Source: CAYLWN01 sp964387625 (GTDB taxonomy: Bacteria > Patescibacteriota > Microgenomatia > UBA10105). Taken from it: DNA of 18,087 nt. The number at the start of each line of letters is the position of its first letter. The stretch's first letter is position 1. The stretch lies in assembly GCA_964387625.1 (NCBI GenBank), contig CAYLWN010000017.1:1-18087 (forward strand), given 5' to 3'. A model generated the notes under the pieces. It saw only the letters and a program-made list of their open reading frames with translations, did no database searches and had not been told where the DNA came from. The position numbers and the translations under genes are program-made. Of the stretch, positions 1 to 6,114 are shown piece by piece.

Positions 1-37
1 TCAATCGGTTATCTCGGGATGCTTCGATAAAAACCAT
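1..37 (-). CDS. 5' end of an unidentified leftward gene (partial)
   Basis: Only twelve codons are visible, reading MVFIEASRDNRL from an ATG at base 37 before the window ends. A good extended -10 box lies nine bases upstream, which is the main reason to believe the start. The short basic/acidic beginning is loosely reminiscent of small ribosomal protein bS21, which often opens with a beta strand and charged residues, but twelve residues cannot establish this. No Shine-Dalgarno site is present. Confidence 0.4.
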   Translation of the reverse strand, partial: MVFIEASRDNRL

Positions 38-46
38 AATTGGCAA

Positions 47-55
47 ATTATAGCA
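47..55 (-). promoter_or_regulatory. Extended -10 promoter for the leftward edge gene
   Basis: On the minus strand the sequence is TGC-TATAAT, a perfect -10 hexamer with the extended TGn motif. It ends nine bases before the ATG at base 37, so transcription would start only a few bases from the start codon. No convincing -35 box is seen in the poly-T stretch upstream. Confidence 0.6.
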
Positions 56-184
56 CAAGAACAACAAAAAAAATCAAATTTTCACAAATTTTTTTAAGAG
101 ATCTTTTTTAAACATGATTTTTTGAGATTCCGACACATATAACTATAATTAAAATTCGTATCATCTTCCAGAATTTAATAATCC

Positions 185-193
185 TGATATAAT
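185..193 (+). promoter_or_regulatory. Extended -10 promoter of the 178-aa orphan gene
   Basis: The sequence TGA-TATAAT is a perfect -10 hexamer with an extended TGn motif. Twelve bases separate it from the ATG at 206, so the mRNA leader would be about 5-6 nt, with no room for a Shine-Dalgarno site. Confidence 0.6.
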
Positions 194-205
194 GCAACCT
201 AATAT

Positions 206-742
206 ATGAGTCCTGAAACTAAATTTACAATTTCTAATGCTATAACAAATGTACAAGAAAGTCCGGAGTTACAAACCAAAAATGTGCTTGGATATATTGC
301 ACTGGTCAGATCTATATTTAAGTTTGATTCGATAGCCACAAGAAAACGAATTTTATTAACTGACAAACACAAACAAACTCAATTTCTGCTTATTTGCCAG
401 GATCCCATAAAACTAAAACAATTGATCCAAACAGTTGATCTTGTCTTATATGCTGATGATGCAAAAGATTTTTCTTCCTTTGAAAAAAAGTTAATTGAAA
501 CTAAATTTCACTTAAATGAACGTAATAAAACAGAGGTTATGACTATAAATCAATTATTTCAGTTTGCGTTAGACACATCAATTTTACCTTCTCAAATCAA
601 TAAAATAAACTCTCTTAATAGTTTCATGAAGCAAGTTGAGCGAAGGTTATTCCAGAAATTAAATCAACAAATTTTTCCTCCCAGGTTTAAAAGATATACT
701 AAAAGTGAACCGCCGGTATCCAAGACCATTTTAACCAGATAA
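206..742 (+). CDS. Hypothetical protein, 178 aa
   Basis: I do not recognise a family. The protein is soluble-looking, with no signal peptide or membrane helix. It is rich in Lys, Gln, Asn and Ile and mostly predicted helical by eye, with a basic C-terminal tail (PPRFKRYTKSEPP region). A central stretch around residues 50-85 alternates hydrophobic residues in the manner of beta strands (QFLLICQD, LVLYADDAKDF). The start is supported by the promoter box twelve bases upstream. It is convergent with the YdjM-like gene, 124 bases away, with no clear terminator in between. It is probably a lineage-specific gene. Confidence 0.6.
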   Translation: MSPETKFTISNAITNVQESPELQTKNVLGYIALVRSIFKFDSIATRKRILLTDKHKQTQFLLICQDPIKLKQLIQTVDLVLYADDAKDFSSFEKKLIETKFHLNERNKTEVMTINQLFQFALDTSILPSQINKINSLNSFMKQVERRLFQKLNQQIFPPRFKRYTKSEPPVSKTILTR

Positions 743-866
743 TAATATCTCAATTATCAATAATTTTAACTGACTAAAGTGACATTATCCTAAATAATGA
801 ATACAAAATGTGTTCAAATAAGCACTCCAGAATTTTTTAGAAGTTTGTTGAGTTAAGAAAATAAAG

Positions 867-1400
867 TTAAGATTTTTCTAAATTTAAATCAGGATTATTT
901 TTTGGTTTTCTTCTCCACCGCCGTTTCCAGTTATGGTTTAAATGCCCTAAGACAAAATAATCATCAATAATGTCAAAGAAAAAATGTGACACCATGGCTC
1001 CGATCACCACTACCCAAACACGCCACCCAAGAATTAGGCAAAAAAATGAAGAAATGATCAAAAATATCACTACGTAAATATTATGAGACATAAGCTCTGT
1101 ATTGTATTTATGCCCATGGGAGATAAATTTAGCAGCGGACCTCCATTCCCGAGATCTTAGCAACTGTTTGACTTCTTTACTGTACCAATTGGTCCGACCA
1201 TAAGTAAAAAAATAAACTAAATGATCTATATCAGGCAAAAGTGAGCCAAAAATGGATAAAAATAACCATTTAAGGTTAAATTCACCCCATGCTTCACGTA
1301 AAATCCAAGCCCAGACAACTCCCAAAAGTACATGAAACAATTCATGTTTGGATTGCCAGATAATATAACCTGCTCCCCTAATACGTCTTGTATAGCGCAT
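867..1400 (-). CDS. YdjM/DUF457-like membrane-bound metal-dependent hydrolase
   Basis: The 177-aa protein has three to four hydrophobic segments (about residues 22-34, 45-56, 108-124 and 127-142) and the conserved acid/histidine pattern of the YdjM family of inner-membrane putative metal-dependent hydrolases: H19-x3-H23 at the start of the first helix, LPDIDH at 55-60, histidines 95 and 97 before the third helix, S-H-N around 105-107 and S-H-FFFDIIDD at 138-147. The tail after residue 155 is strongly basic. In characterised relatives the biochemical role is poorly known; some are linked to membrane lipid or stress functions, so only the family is asserted here. The ATG is 81 bases downstream of the stop of galU on the same strand, across an inverted-repeat element, and no good promoter is seen immediately upstream, so readthrough from galU is possible. 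Confidence 0.72.
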   Translation of the reverse strand: MRYTRRIRGAGYIIWQSKHELFHVLLGVVWAWILREAWGEFNLKWLFLSIFGSLLPDIDHLVYFFTYGRTNWYSKEVKQLLRSREWRSAAKFISHGHKYNTELMSHNIYVVIFLIISSFFCLILGWRVWVVVIGAMVSHFFFDIIDDYFVLGHLNHNWKRRWRRKPKNNPDLNLEKS

Positions 1401-1411
1401 AATTTTATTTT

Positions 1412-1473
1412 GATTCTGGATTTTAGATTCTAGATTCTAGATAATTGATAAAAATATTCAATAATCCAGAATC
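1412..1473. repeat. 62-bp inverted-repeat element, copy 1 (downstream of galU)
   Basis: The element begins GATTCTGGATT and ends AATCCAGAATC, perfect 11-bp terminal inverted repeats. Inside it carries TAGATTCTAGATTCTAG-type repeats and the string ATATTCAATAATCC. A second copy with the same ends and the same internal string lies on the other side of galU (2581-2638). It looks like a tiny non-coding dispersed repeat, MITE-like or REP-like. Confidence 0.75.
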
Positions 1474-1480
1474 AGGAATC

Positions 1481-1505
1481 AAGAATCTCAAATCTTGAGA
1501 TTCTT
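1481..1505. repeat. Perfect hairpin across the galU stop codon
   Basis: AAGAATCTCAA and TTGAGATTCTT form a perfect 11-bp stem around a 3-nt loop. The palindrome spans the last codons and stop of galU. It is not followed by a clean U-tract on the galU strand, so it may stabilise the mRNA end rather than act as an intrinsic terminator. Confidence 0.55.
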
Positions 1506-2390
1506 GAGGTAAGCGCGGAAACCTTCATTGATGTCCTTGTGCTGCAAGGCAAATTCTATCACTGTTTTTAAATATTCCAGCTTATCTCCGGTATCATAAT
1601 AATGACCATTTTTGATTTCACAAGCTAAAATTTGTTTTTTATCTTTTAACATCAGCTTTAGAGCGTCGTTATAATATAATTCATCTCCGACTTGTAAATT
1701 ACTCATTGCTTGATCCAAATAATTAAAAATATCCGGAGTCAATAAAAATCCGGAAACCGTTGCCAGATTTGATGGTGCATTAACTTTGCCCGGCTTTTCA
1801 ATTATGGTACTCACATCAATCAAACCATCTCTTAATTCCTTTCCTCCAGCAAAACCATAGCGGTCATAATCTTCATCCTTTTTGGCCCTTATTGAAGCCA
1901 TCACAGAACAACCGAACTCTTCATAAACATCAATCAATTGCCGGAAACGGGATTTAGGCGCTGCTTTGATAAAATCATCACTCCAAGTATAAATAAAAGG
2001 CTCGTTGCCTATTAAAGGTTTGACATTTAAAAGCGGTGTGCCGTTTCCATAAGGTCCTTTTTGCCTGACGTAAACGAAATTCGCCATTTCAGAGATGCGT
2101 TCAATCTCGGCTAGTAAATGATGTTTTTTTTCTCCACCTAGCCTCAAATTTTCTACCAATTCCATACTTGGCCTGTCAAAATGATCTTCAATAGTCCTTT
2201 TATGATAACCCGTGACGATCACGATGTCTTCAATGCCTACATCAATCAACTCTTCTACAATCATTTGGATGATCGGCATATCCACAATGGGCAGCATTTC
2301 TTTGGGCATAGCCTTTGTTTGAGGTAAAAAACGGGTTCCAAATCCGGCTGCTGGTATAACTGCTTTGCGAATTTTTTGAATTTTATTCAT
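1488..2390 (-). CDS. galU: UTP-glucose-1-phosphate uridylyltransferase (GalU-like)
   Basis: This 300-aa protein is the usual length for bacterial GalU, which makes UDP-glucose from UTP and glucose-1-phosphate for surface polysaccharide, glycolipid and galactose metabolism. The N-terminal nucleotide-binding signature is clear: AVIPAAGFGTRFLPQTKAMP (residues 10-29) followed by KEMLPIVDMPIIQ. Further family landmarks are the GYHKRTIEDHFD segment (61-72), EKP (IIEKPGK), a TVSGFLLTPDIF-type segment and YYDTGDKLEYLK near the C-terminus. Oddities: where Escherichia GalU has GLGHAVL this protein has GPYGNGTPLL (112-121), and the LPDV metal-site region reads TWSDDF (135-140), so the substrate could differ from glucose-1-phosphate. 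It is read leftward from its own promoter through a repeat-containing leader; no Shine-Dalgarno site precedes the ATG. Confidence 0.88.
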   Translation of the reverse strand: MNKIQKIRKAVIPAAGFGTRFLPQTKAMPKEMLPIVDMPIIQMIVEELIDVGIEDIVIVTGYHKRTIEDHFDRPSMELVENLRLGGEKKHHLLAEIERISEMANFVYVRQKGPYGNGTPLLNVKPLIGNEPFIYTWSDDFIKAAPKSRFRQLIDVYEEFGCSVMASIRAKKDEDYDRYGFAGGKELRDGLIDVSTIIEKPGKVNAPSNLATVSGFLLTPDIFNYLDQAMSNLQVGDELYYNDALKLMLKDKKQILACEIKNGHYYDTGDKLEYLKTVIEFALQHKDINEGFRAYLKNLKI

Positions 2391-2416
2391 AATTTTTATC
2401 AGTTACAAAATTTAAT

Positions 2417-2502
2417 TGTCATTCCTGCCCCGATTTTCATCGGGATAAACTCCAGCAGGAATCTTAAAATTAATAAGATTCCCGATTAGATCGGGAATGA
2501 CA
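2417..2502. repeat. 86-bp double-hairpin palindromic element in the galU leader
   Basis: The ends TGTCATTC and GAATGACA are perfect 8-bp inverted repeats. Two hairpins sit inside: ATTCCTGC (2421-2428) pairs with GCAGGAAT (2455-2462) around an inner CCCGAT-TTTC-ATCGGG stem, and ATTCCCGAT (2478-2486) pairs with ATCGGGAAT (2490-2498). This is the style of the GTCATTC...GAATGAC dispersed repeats seen in many bacterial genomes. It lies between the galU promoter and start, so it would be transcribed into the galU leader. Confidence 0.75.
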
Positions 2503-2538
2503 GTTATAACTAAGTTAATTTTTTTTAAGACTAATGAT

Positions 2539-2568
2539 ATTTTAACTTTTATAAATCGGGTTTGTCAA
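2539..2568 (-). promoter_or_regulatory. Promoter upstream of galU
   Basis: On the minus strand TTGACA (2568-2563) is followed after 18 bases by TAAAAT (2544-2539). The start site would be near 2532, giving a leader of about 140 nt that contains the double-hairpin element. Confidence 0.6.
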
Positions 2569-2580
2569 ACGCTCTAATTA

Positions 2581-2638
2581 GATTCTGGATTCTAGATTCT
2601 AGAAAAATAATAAGGTAAATATTCAATAATCCAGAATC
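2581..2638. repeat. 58-bp inverted-repeat element, copy 2 (upstream of galU)
   Basis: It has the same GATTCTGGATT / AATCCAGAATC terminal inverted repeats and the same internal TCTAGATTCTAG and ATATTCAATAATCC strings as the copy at 1412-1473, in the same orientation. A further degenerate inverted segment follows immediately (CTAGCATCTGGAATC...) up to the stop of the neighbouring cohesin gene. Confidence 0.75.
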
Positions 2639-2656
2639 TAGCATCTGGAATCTGGA

Positions 2657-4264
2657 TTAATAGCGGCGCATGCGGAAAAAGTAGATACCCAGAAATAGGG
2701 CAAGAATGATCAAGAATATGCCTCCATAAAGAGCAAATGGTGAACTCATAAATCCTGATTGAGTAGCGTTTTTTGCAGGAATATTTATTTTAGGCAAAGG
2801 TGTAACCGAAGACTGCGGTTTAGTGGTCAGAAATGGATTGGTTGATGATTTAGGCAGCGGTTTAAATCCAGCAGCTGGAGATGGTATGGCATTTTTGGGT
2901 AATGGAGAAGTTTTTGCTCCAAATATTCCCCCACCAGTTCCGGCTGACAAATTAATTGATGCCTCACCAGAATCCTCTCCGGCAATACAATCATTAACTG
3001 CAAATACTGTGAAATAATAAGTATAACCTTTGGTTAATCCTCCCACAGTAAATGCATTGGTATTTCCAATATTTGAAGCTCCATATAAATAATCCTTGGA
3101 TTTTATGCCGTATTTAATACCATAATGAGTCACGTTTGATGACACTTGCGTCCAAGTCAATTTAACTTGATTGTCAGTACCTACGCTGGCTTTTAAATTA
3201 GTCGGTGCTATAGGCCTACTATTGGGACATGTATAAGGATTGTTTGAGTTATTATTGTTATTATTGTTGTTATCTCCTGAACCAATTGTAATTGAGGTAT
3301 TTTGCTTACTTTTTATCAAATTCGCACTACTTCCCTGTCCTGAAATTTGACTAACATCATTGATATTAATATTGGTAGTCCCGCTGGTTAAAGCTTTGAA
3401 TGTTAAAGTAAATAATGTACCCGTTGTTGTCATGGGGGTTTGTAAATTGTTGATACATAACTGCATTCTGATTTGACCGTTTGAAAAATTTCCTGTAGCA
3501 CCTGATTGGCAATAAGAAAAATTATTTGCAATAGATGCTGATAAGCCTTCCAATAAATCTTTATTAAAATCAACAGTGATATCAGTTCCTGTTAAAGCGT
3601 TATTTCCCGGATTGACTGAAACTGTCGCTGTCACTATATCTCCAACATTATATGAAGACTTGTCAGTGGTTACTGAAACTGTGGAATCTGCTGCGGTTTG
3701 TTGACCGGCAGTGATGACGACCGAACCGGCAATTAAATTTGCTTCTAAATAATTAGAAGTATTTAAAACTGTTGCCAAACGGGTATTGCCGCTAAATGAA
3801 ACTGTTGTTTGATTGGTGGCAAGTTTTGTTAAAAATGTCACATGAGCGACTGTATCAGTTCCCTGAAAACCTGAACCCGAATTATAATCATAACCCAAAC
3901 TTAAATGTGCAACACCGTTGTTATTATCAATATTTTTATCATGGTTATCGAAATTAATCGGAAACACTCCGCCGGTCCTCGCAACAATGTCAGTCGCTTC
4001 TAAATACTGTGGATCGTAATTGATATCCATAGTTATGGCAGTGACTGTATCAGTATCGGTATTTACCACCACATCAAAAGTCACATTTTGTCCTTCAGTC
4101 ACACTAGTCAATTGAGGTACCAAAGTGACTTCAGTTATAGGAGCTGCTTCCGGCCTGATTTCCTGACGTTTTTGAACTAAATATAAAGTCGCAGTTATTG
4201 CAGCTACTAAAAATAGTAAGAAAAATAATATTAAAGTTGATCTTCTGGTAGATACAGATTCCAT
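2657..4264 (-). CDS. Cell-surface protein: cohesin x2, FN3, membrane anchor
   Basis: The 535-aa protein starts with a hydrophobic helix (about residues 10-30) followed by QKRQEIRPEAAP (31-42). Two cohesin-like beta-sandwich domains follow: one at about 45-188 (VTEGQNVTFDVVVNTDT, MDINYDPQYLEATDI, GTDTVAHVTFLT) and one at about 193-328 (YNVGDIVTATVSVNPG, VDFNKDLLEGL, GTLFTLTFKALTSG). A poly-Asn linker (332-342) leads to a fibronectin type III domain (about 352-441; APTNLKASVG, VKLTW, YYFTVFAVN). A Pro/Ser/Lys-rich spacer (450-500) precedes a C-terminal membrane helix (512-530) ending in RMRRY, a positive-inside tail. Cohesins bind dockerins in cellulosomes and related surface complexes. The upstream neighbour, 16 bases away, is another cohesin protein that ends in a dockerin, so the two are probably an operon and may bind each other. 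No cysteine pattern or catalytic domain is visible. Confidence 0.8.
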   Translation of the reverse strand: MESVSTRRSTLILFFLLFLVAAITATLYLVQKRQEIRPEAAPITEVTLVPQLTSVTEGQNVTFDVVVNTDTDTVTAITMDINYDPQYLEATDIVARTGGVFPINFDNHDKNIDNNNGVAHLSLGYDYNSGSGFQGTDTVAHVTFLTKLATNQTTVSFSGNTRLATVLNTSNYLEANLIAGSVVITAGQQTAADSTVSVTTDKSSYNVGDIVTATVSVNPGNNALTGTDITVDFNKDLLEGLSASIANNFSYCQSGATGNFSNGQIRMQLCINNLQTPMTTTGTLFTLTFKALTSGTTNININDVSQISGQGSSANLIKSKQNTSITIGSGDNNNNNNNNSNNPYTCPNSRPIAPTNLKASVGTDNQVKLTWTQVSSNVTHYGIKYGIKSKDYLYGASNIGNTNAFTVGGLTKGYTYYFTVFAVNDCIAGEDSGEASINLSAGTGGGIFGAKTSPLPKNAIPSPAAGFKPLPKSSTNPFLTTKPQSSVTPLPKINIPAKNATQSGFMSSPFALYGGIFLIILALFLGIYFFRMRRY

Positions 4265-4280
4265 ATTTGGTTAATTTTCT

Positions 4281-6056
4281 TTATTCTCCGGTTTTATTGA
4301 AATTATTTGGAATATAGCCAAAATCATAAACATCAACTACTCCATCCATATTCAAATCAGCGGGACTACCTCCAGCTGGCATTTTTGAACCAAAATGTTC
4401 CACAAATAAATTGAAATCAAAAATATCTACCGTATTATTATTTATAATATCACCTGCCAATAAAACTTTGGGGCTTGTGGCAGTAAAATCAACCGTGTTT
4501 AATCCTCTATTTAACGGCATGGTAATTGCTCTGGATAAATGCATCGGTCCTTTGACTCTCACAACTGTGGTGATATCCGGATCAAGTCTGGCATCTGTAA
4601 TATCAGTTTGCAATTTATACATCACATAATTGGTTACAAATTGTTCATTATTGGGTCCCACAAATTGCAGGGGTTCGACATTTACAAATTCTGCTCTGAC
4701 ACCGGGTTTATCAATCACCAATGCCCCTTGAGTTAAAGTAACATCCATTTGGATAACTTTACCCGGATCAGCATCTATAATTCCCTGTAAAGCAAATTTT
4801 ATGTTTACTGCAACAGGAATCGGTGTAGGTGTTGGACTAGGTGATGGACTTGGACTAGGAACCAAGGTTGGGCTTGGCGTAGGAGATGGCGATGGACTTG
4901 GACTTGGTGTTGGAACAGGTGTTGGTGTAGGACTTGGTGTTGGAACAGGTGTTGGTGTAGGAGTAGATGTTACCTGCACAGAACTATTATTAATAGTTGT
5001 GGGTTGTGTATTGGCATCTAAATCTGCCATTACAACTTGGACATTTGATAAATTAAGACTTGATGTTCCAGTACCAATAGTTGTAAAAGTAATTGTGGCT
5101 AATGTGCCATTTCCATTTGCTCCACTATTTAATCCATCTGTTAGATAAGCCATCATATATACTGTTCCAGCAACATTATCAATTTGAGGACAAGTTGGAC
5201 ATACAGCTACAGTTTTACCACTGTTTGCTAAATAAGCACCATTGGTAACATCAGATGCAGCATTAATTCTTAAAACACTGGGATTATAAGATAATATAAA
5301 TTGATAACCTCCAGTATTAATACCGTTTGCTACATTAACATTCACTGATACGGTATTTCCTAATTGAATTGATGATGTAGCTGGATTTACAGATACAGTG
5401 GCTGTAGGTATCGGAGTTGGTGTGGGATTTGCTGTTGGAATTGGTGTAGAGGTTGGAACAGGTGTTGCTGTAGGACTTGGTGTGGGTGTTAATTCAGCAA
5501 CTGTAACTTGCAAATTTGTGACATTTTGCAGGACTTGTTTACCTATATCTTCTCCACTGGCTCCGGCAATTTTAGTCGTCAATTGATCAAAACTGACTGC
5601 TGAAGTAGGTGTTGTGGTAGTTAAAGGCGTAAATGTTAAAGTCGCAATTGCACCTGTTCCTGTAACCATTCCAGAATTGCTGGCTGTAACATCGCTTAAC
5701 ATAATTATTTCTGCTCTTCCAGTTAAAGGATCAATATTGGAACTCATCAGATTTGGAAACAATGGATTAGTTGCGGGCAAATTAATGCTATCTAAACGCA
5801 AAAATGCCGGTTCATAGGTTACATGTAATTCTACTCCGGCAACTGAATTAACTCCAGTATTTATCATGGCATTAACAGTAAATTGTTGATTTGGCGTTAC
5901 AGTTGTATTATTTTGATCAAAATATAAATTAGCAGCCGGAGCAGCTTTTTGGCGTAAATCCTGAGGTTTTTGAGTCAAAATAAGGGTTAAGGGAATAGCT
6001 AACAAAATTAGCACCAGAATAATTAACGGTAAGTATTTTTTTAGGTTTACCTTCAT
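4281..6056 (-). CDS. Cell-surface protein: cohesin x2, Pro-Thr linkers, dockerin
   Basis: The 591-aa protein has an N-terminal hydrophobic helix (residues 9-28) and then QKPQDLRQKAAP (29-40), nearly the same motif as its downstream neighbour. Domains in order: cohesin-like 42-187 (YFDQNNTTVTPNQQFTVNA, LHVTYEPAFLRLDSI, GAIATLTFTPL); Pro-Thr linker 189-219; cohesin-like 220-363 (GYQFILSYNPSVLRI, GTLATITFTTIGTG); a long Pro-Thr-Ser repeat linker 364-414; an all-beta module 415-530; and a C-terminal type I dockerin-like pair of calcium-loop repeats (DIINNNTVDIFDFNLFVEHFG, 536-556, and ADLNMDGVVDVYDFGYIPNNF, 566-586). It lacks a C-terminal membrane helix. Having both cohesins and a dockerin suits an adaptor scaffold that can chain to other dockerin/cohesin proteins. 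It has its own promoter and is read into the 535-aa gene. Confidence 0.82.
   Translation of the reverse strand: MKVNLKKYLPLIILVLILLAIPLTLILTQKPQDLRQKAAPAANLYFDQNNTTVTPNQQFTVNAMINTGVNSVAGVELHVTYEPAFLRLDSINLPATNPLFPNLMSSNIDPLTGRAEIIMLSDVTASNSGMVTGTGAIATLTFTPLTTTTPTSAVSFDQLTTKIAGASGEDIGKQVLQNVTNLQVTVAELTPTPSPTATPVPTSTPIPTANPTPTPIPTATVSVNPATSSIQLGNTVSVNVNVANGINTGGYQFILSYNPSVLRINAASDVTNGAYLANSGKTVAVCPTCPQIDNVAGTVYMMAYLTDGLNSGANGNGTLATITFTTIGTGTSSLNLSNVQVVMADLDANTQPTTINNSSVQVTSTPTPTPVPTPSPTPTPVPTPSPSPSPSPTPSPTLVPSPSPSPSPTPTPIPVAVNIKFALQGIIDADPGKVIQMDVTLTQGALVIDKPGVRAEFVNVEPLQFVGPNNEQFVTNYVMYKLQTDITDARLDPDITTVVRVKGPMHLSRAITMPLNRGLNTVDFTATSPKVLLAGDIINNNTVDIFDFNLFVEHFGSKMPAGGSPADLNMDGVVDVYDFGYIPNNFNKTGE
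4807..4974 (-). repeat. Pro-Thr/Pro-Ser coding repeat
   Basis: This low-complexity stretch encodes the 364-414 Pro-Thr-Ser linker of the 591-aa scaffold. It is built of degenerate 6-base and 12-base units (PT, PS), with one longer unit (VPTPSPTPTP type) duplicated almost exactly. Such tracts can change length by slippage while staying in frame. A shorter similar tract at 5400-5490 encodes the first linker. Confidence 0.7.
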
Positions 6057-6068
6057 AAAATAATTTGT

Positions 6069-6107
6069 ATTATATACATAATAAAGTATTTAAAAATAGA
6101 ATGTCAA
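6069..6107 (-). promoter_or_regulatory. Promoter region of the cohesin operon
   Basis: A perfect -10 TATAAT lies at 6074-6069, twelve bases before the ATG at 6056. A perfect TTGACA at 6107-6102 is 27 bases from it, too far, but is 18 bases from a second -10 candidate, TATTAT (6083-6078). Either or both could be used; the nearer box predicts a leader of only about 6 nt. Confidence 0.55.
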
Positions 6108-6114
6108 TAATGAT

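Noticed and set aside
2417..2502. Riboswitch in the galU leader
   Set aside because: The structure is two simple hairpins with transposon-like terminal repeats and no known aptamer core.
4807..4974. CRISPR or minisatellite array
   Set aside because: The repeats are short, in frame and encode a Pro-Thr-Ser linker; there are no spacers.
4801..5148. A plus-strand open frame of Gly-Val/Gly-Leu repeats
   Set aside because: It is the antisense shadow of the Pro-Thr-Ser linker of the 591-aa scaffold; no promoter or ribosome site supports it.
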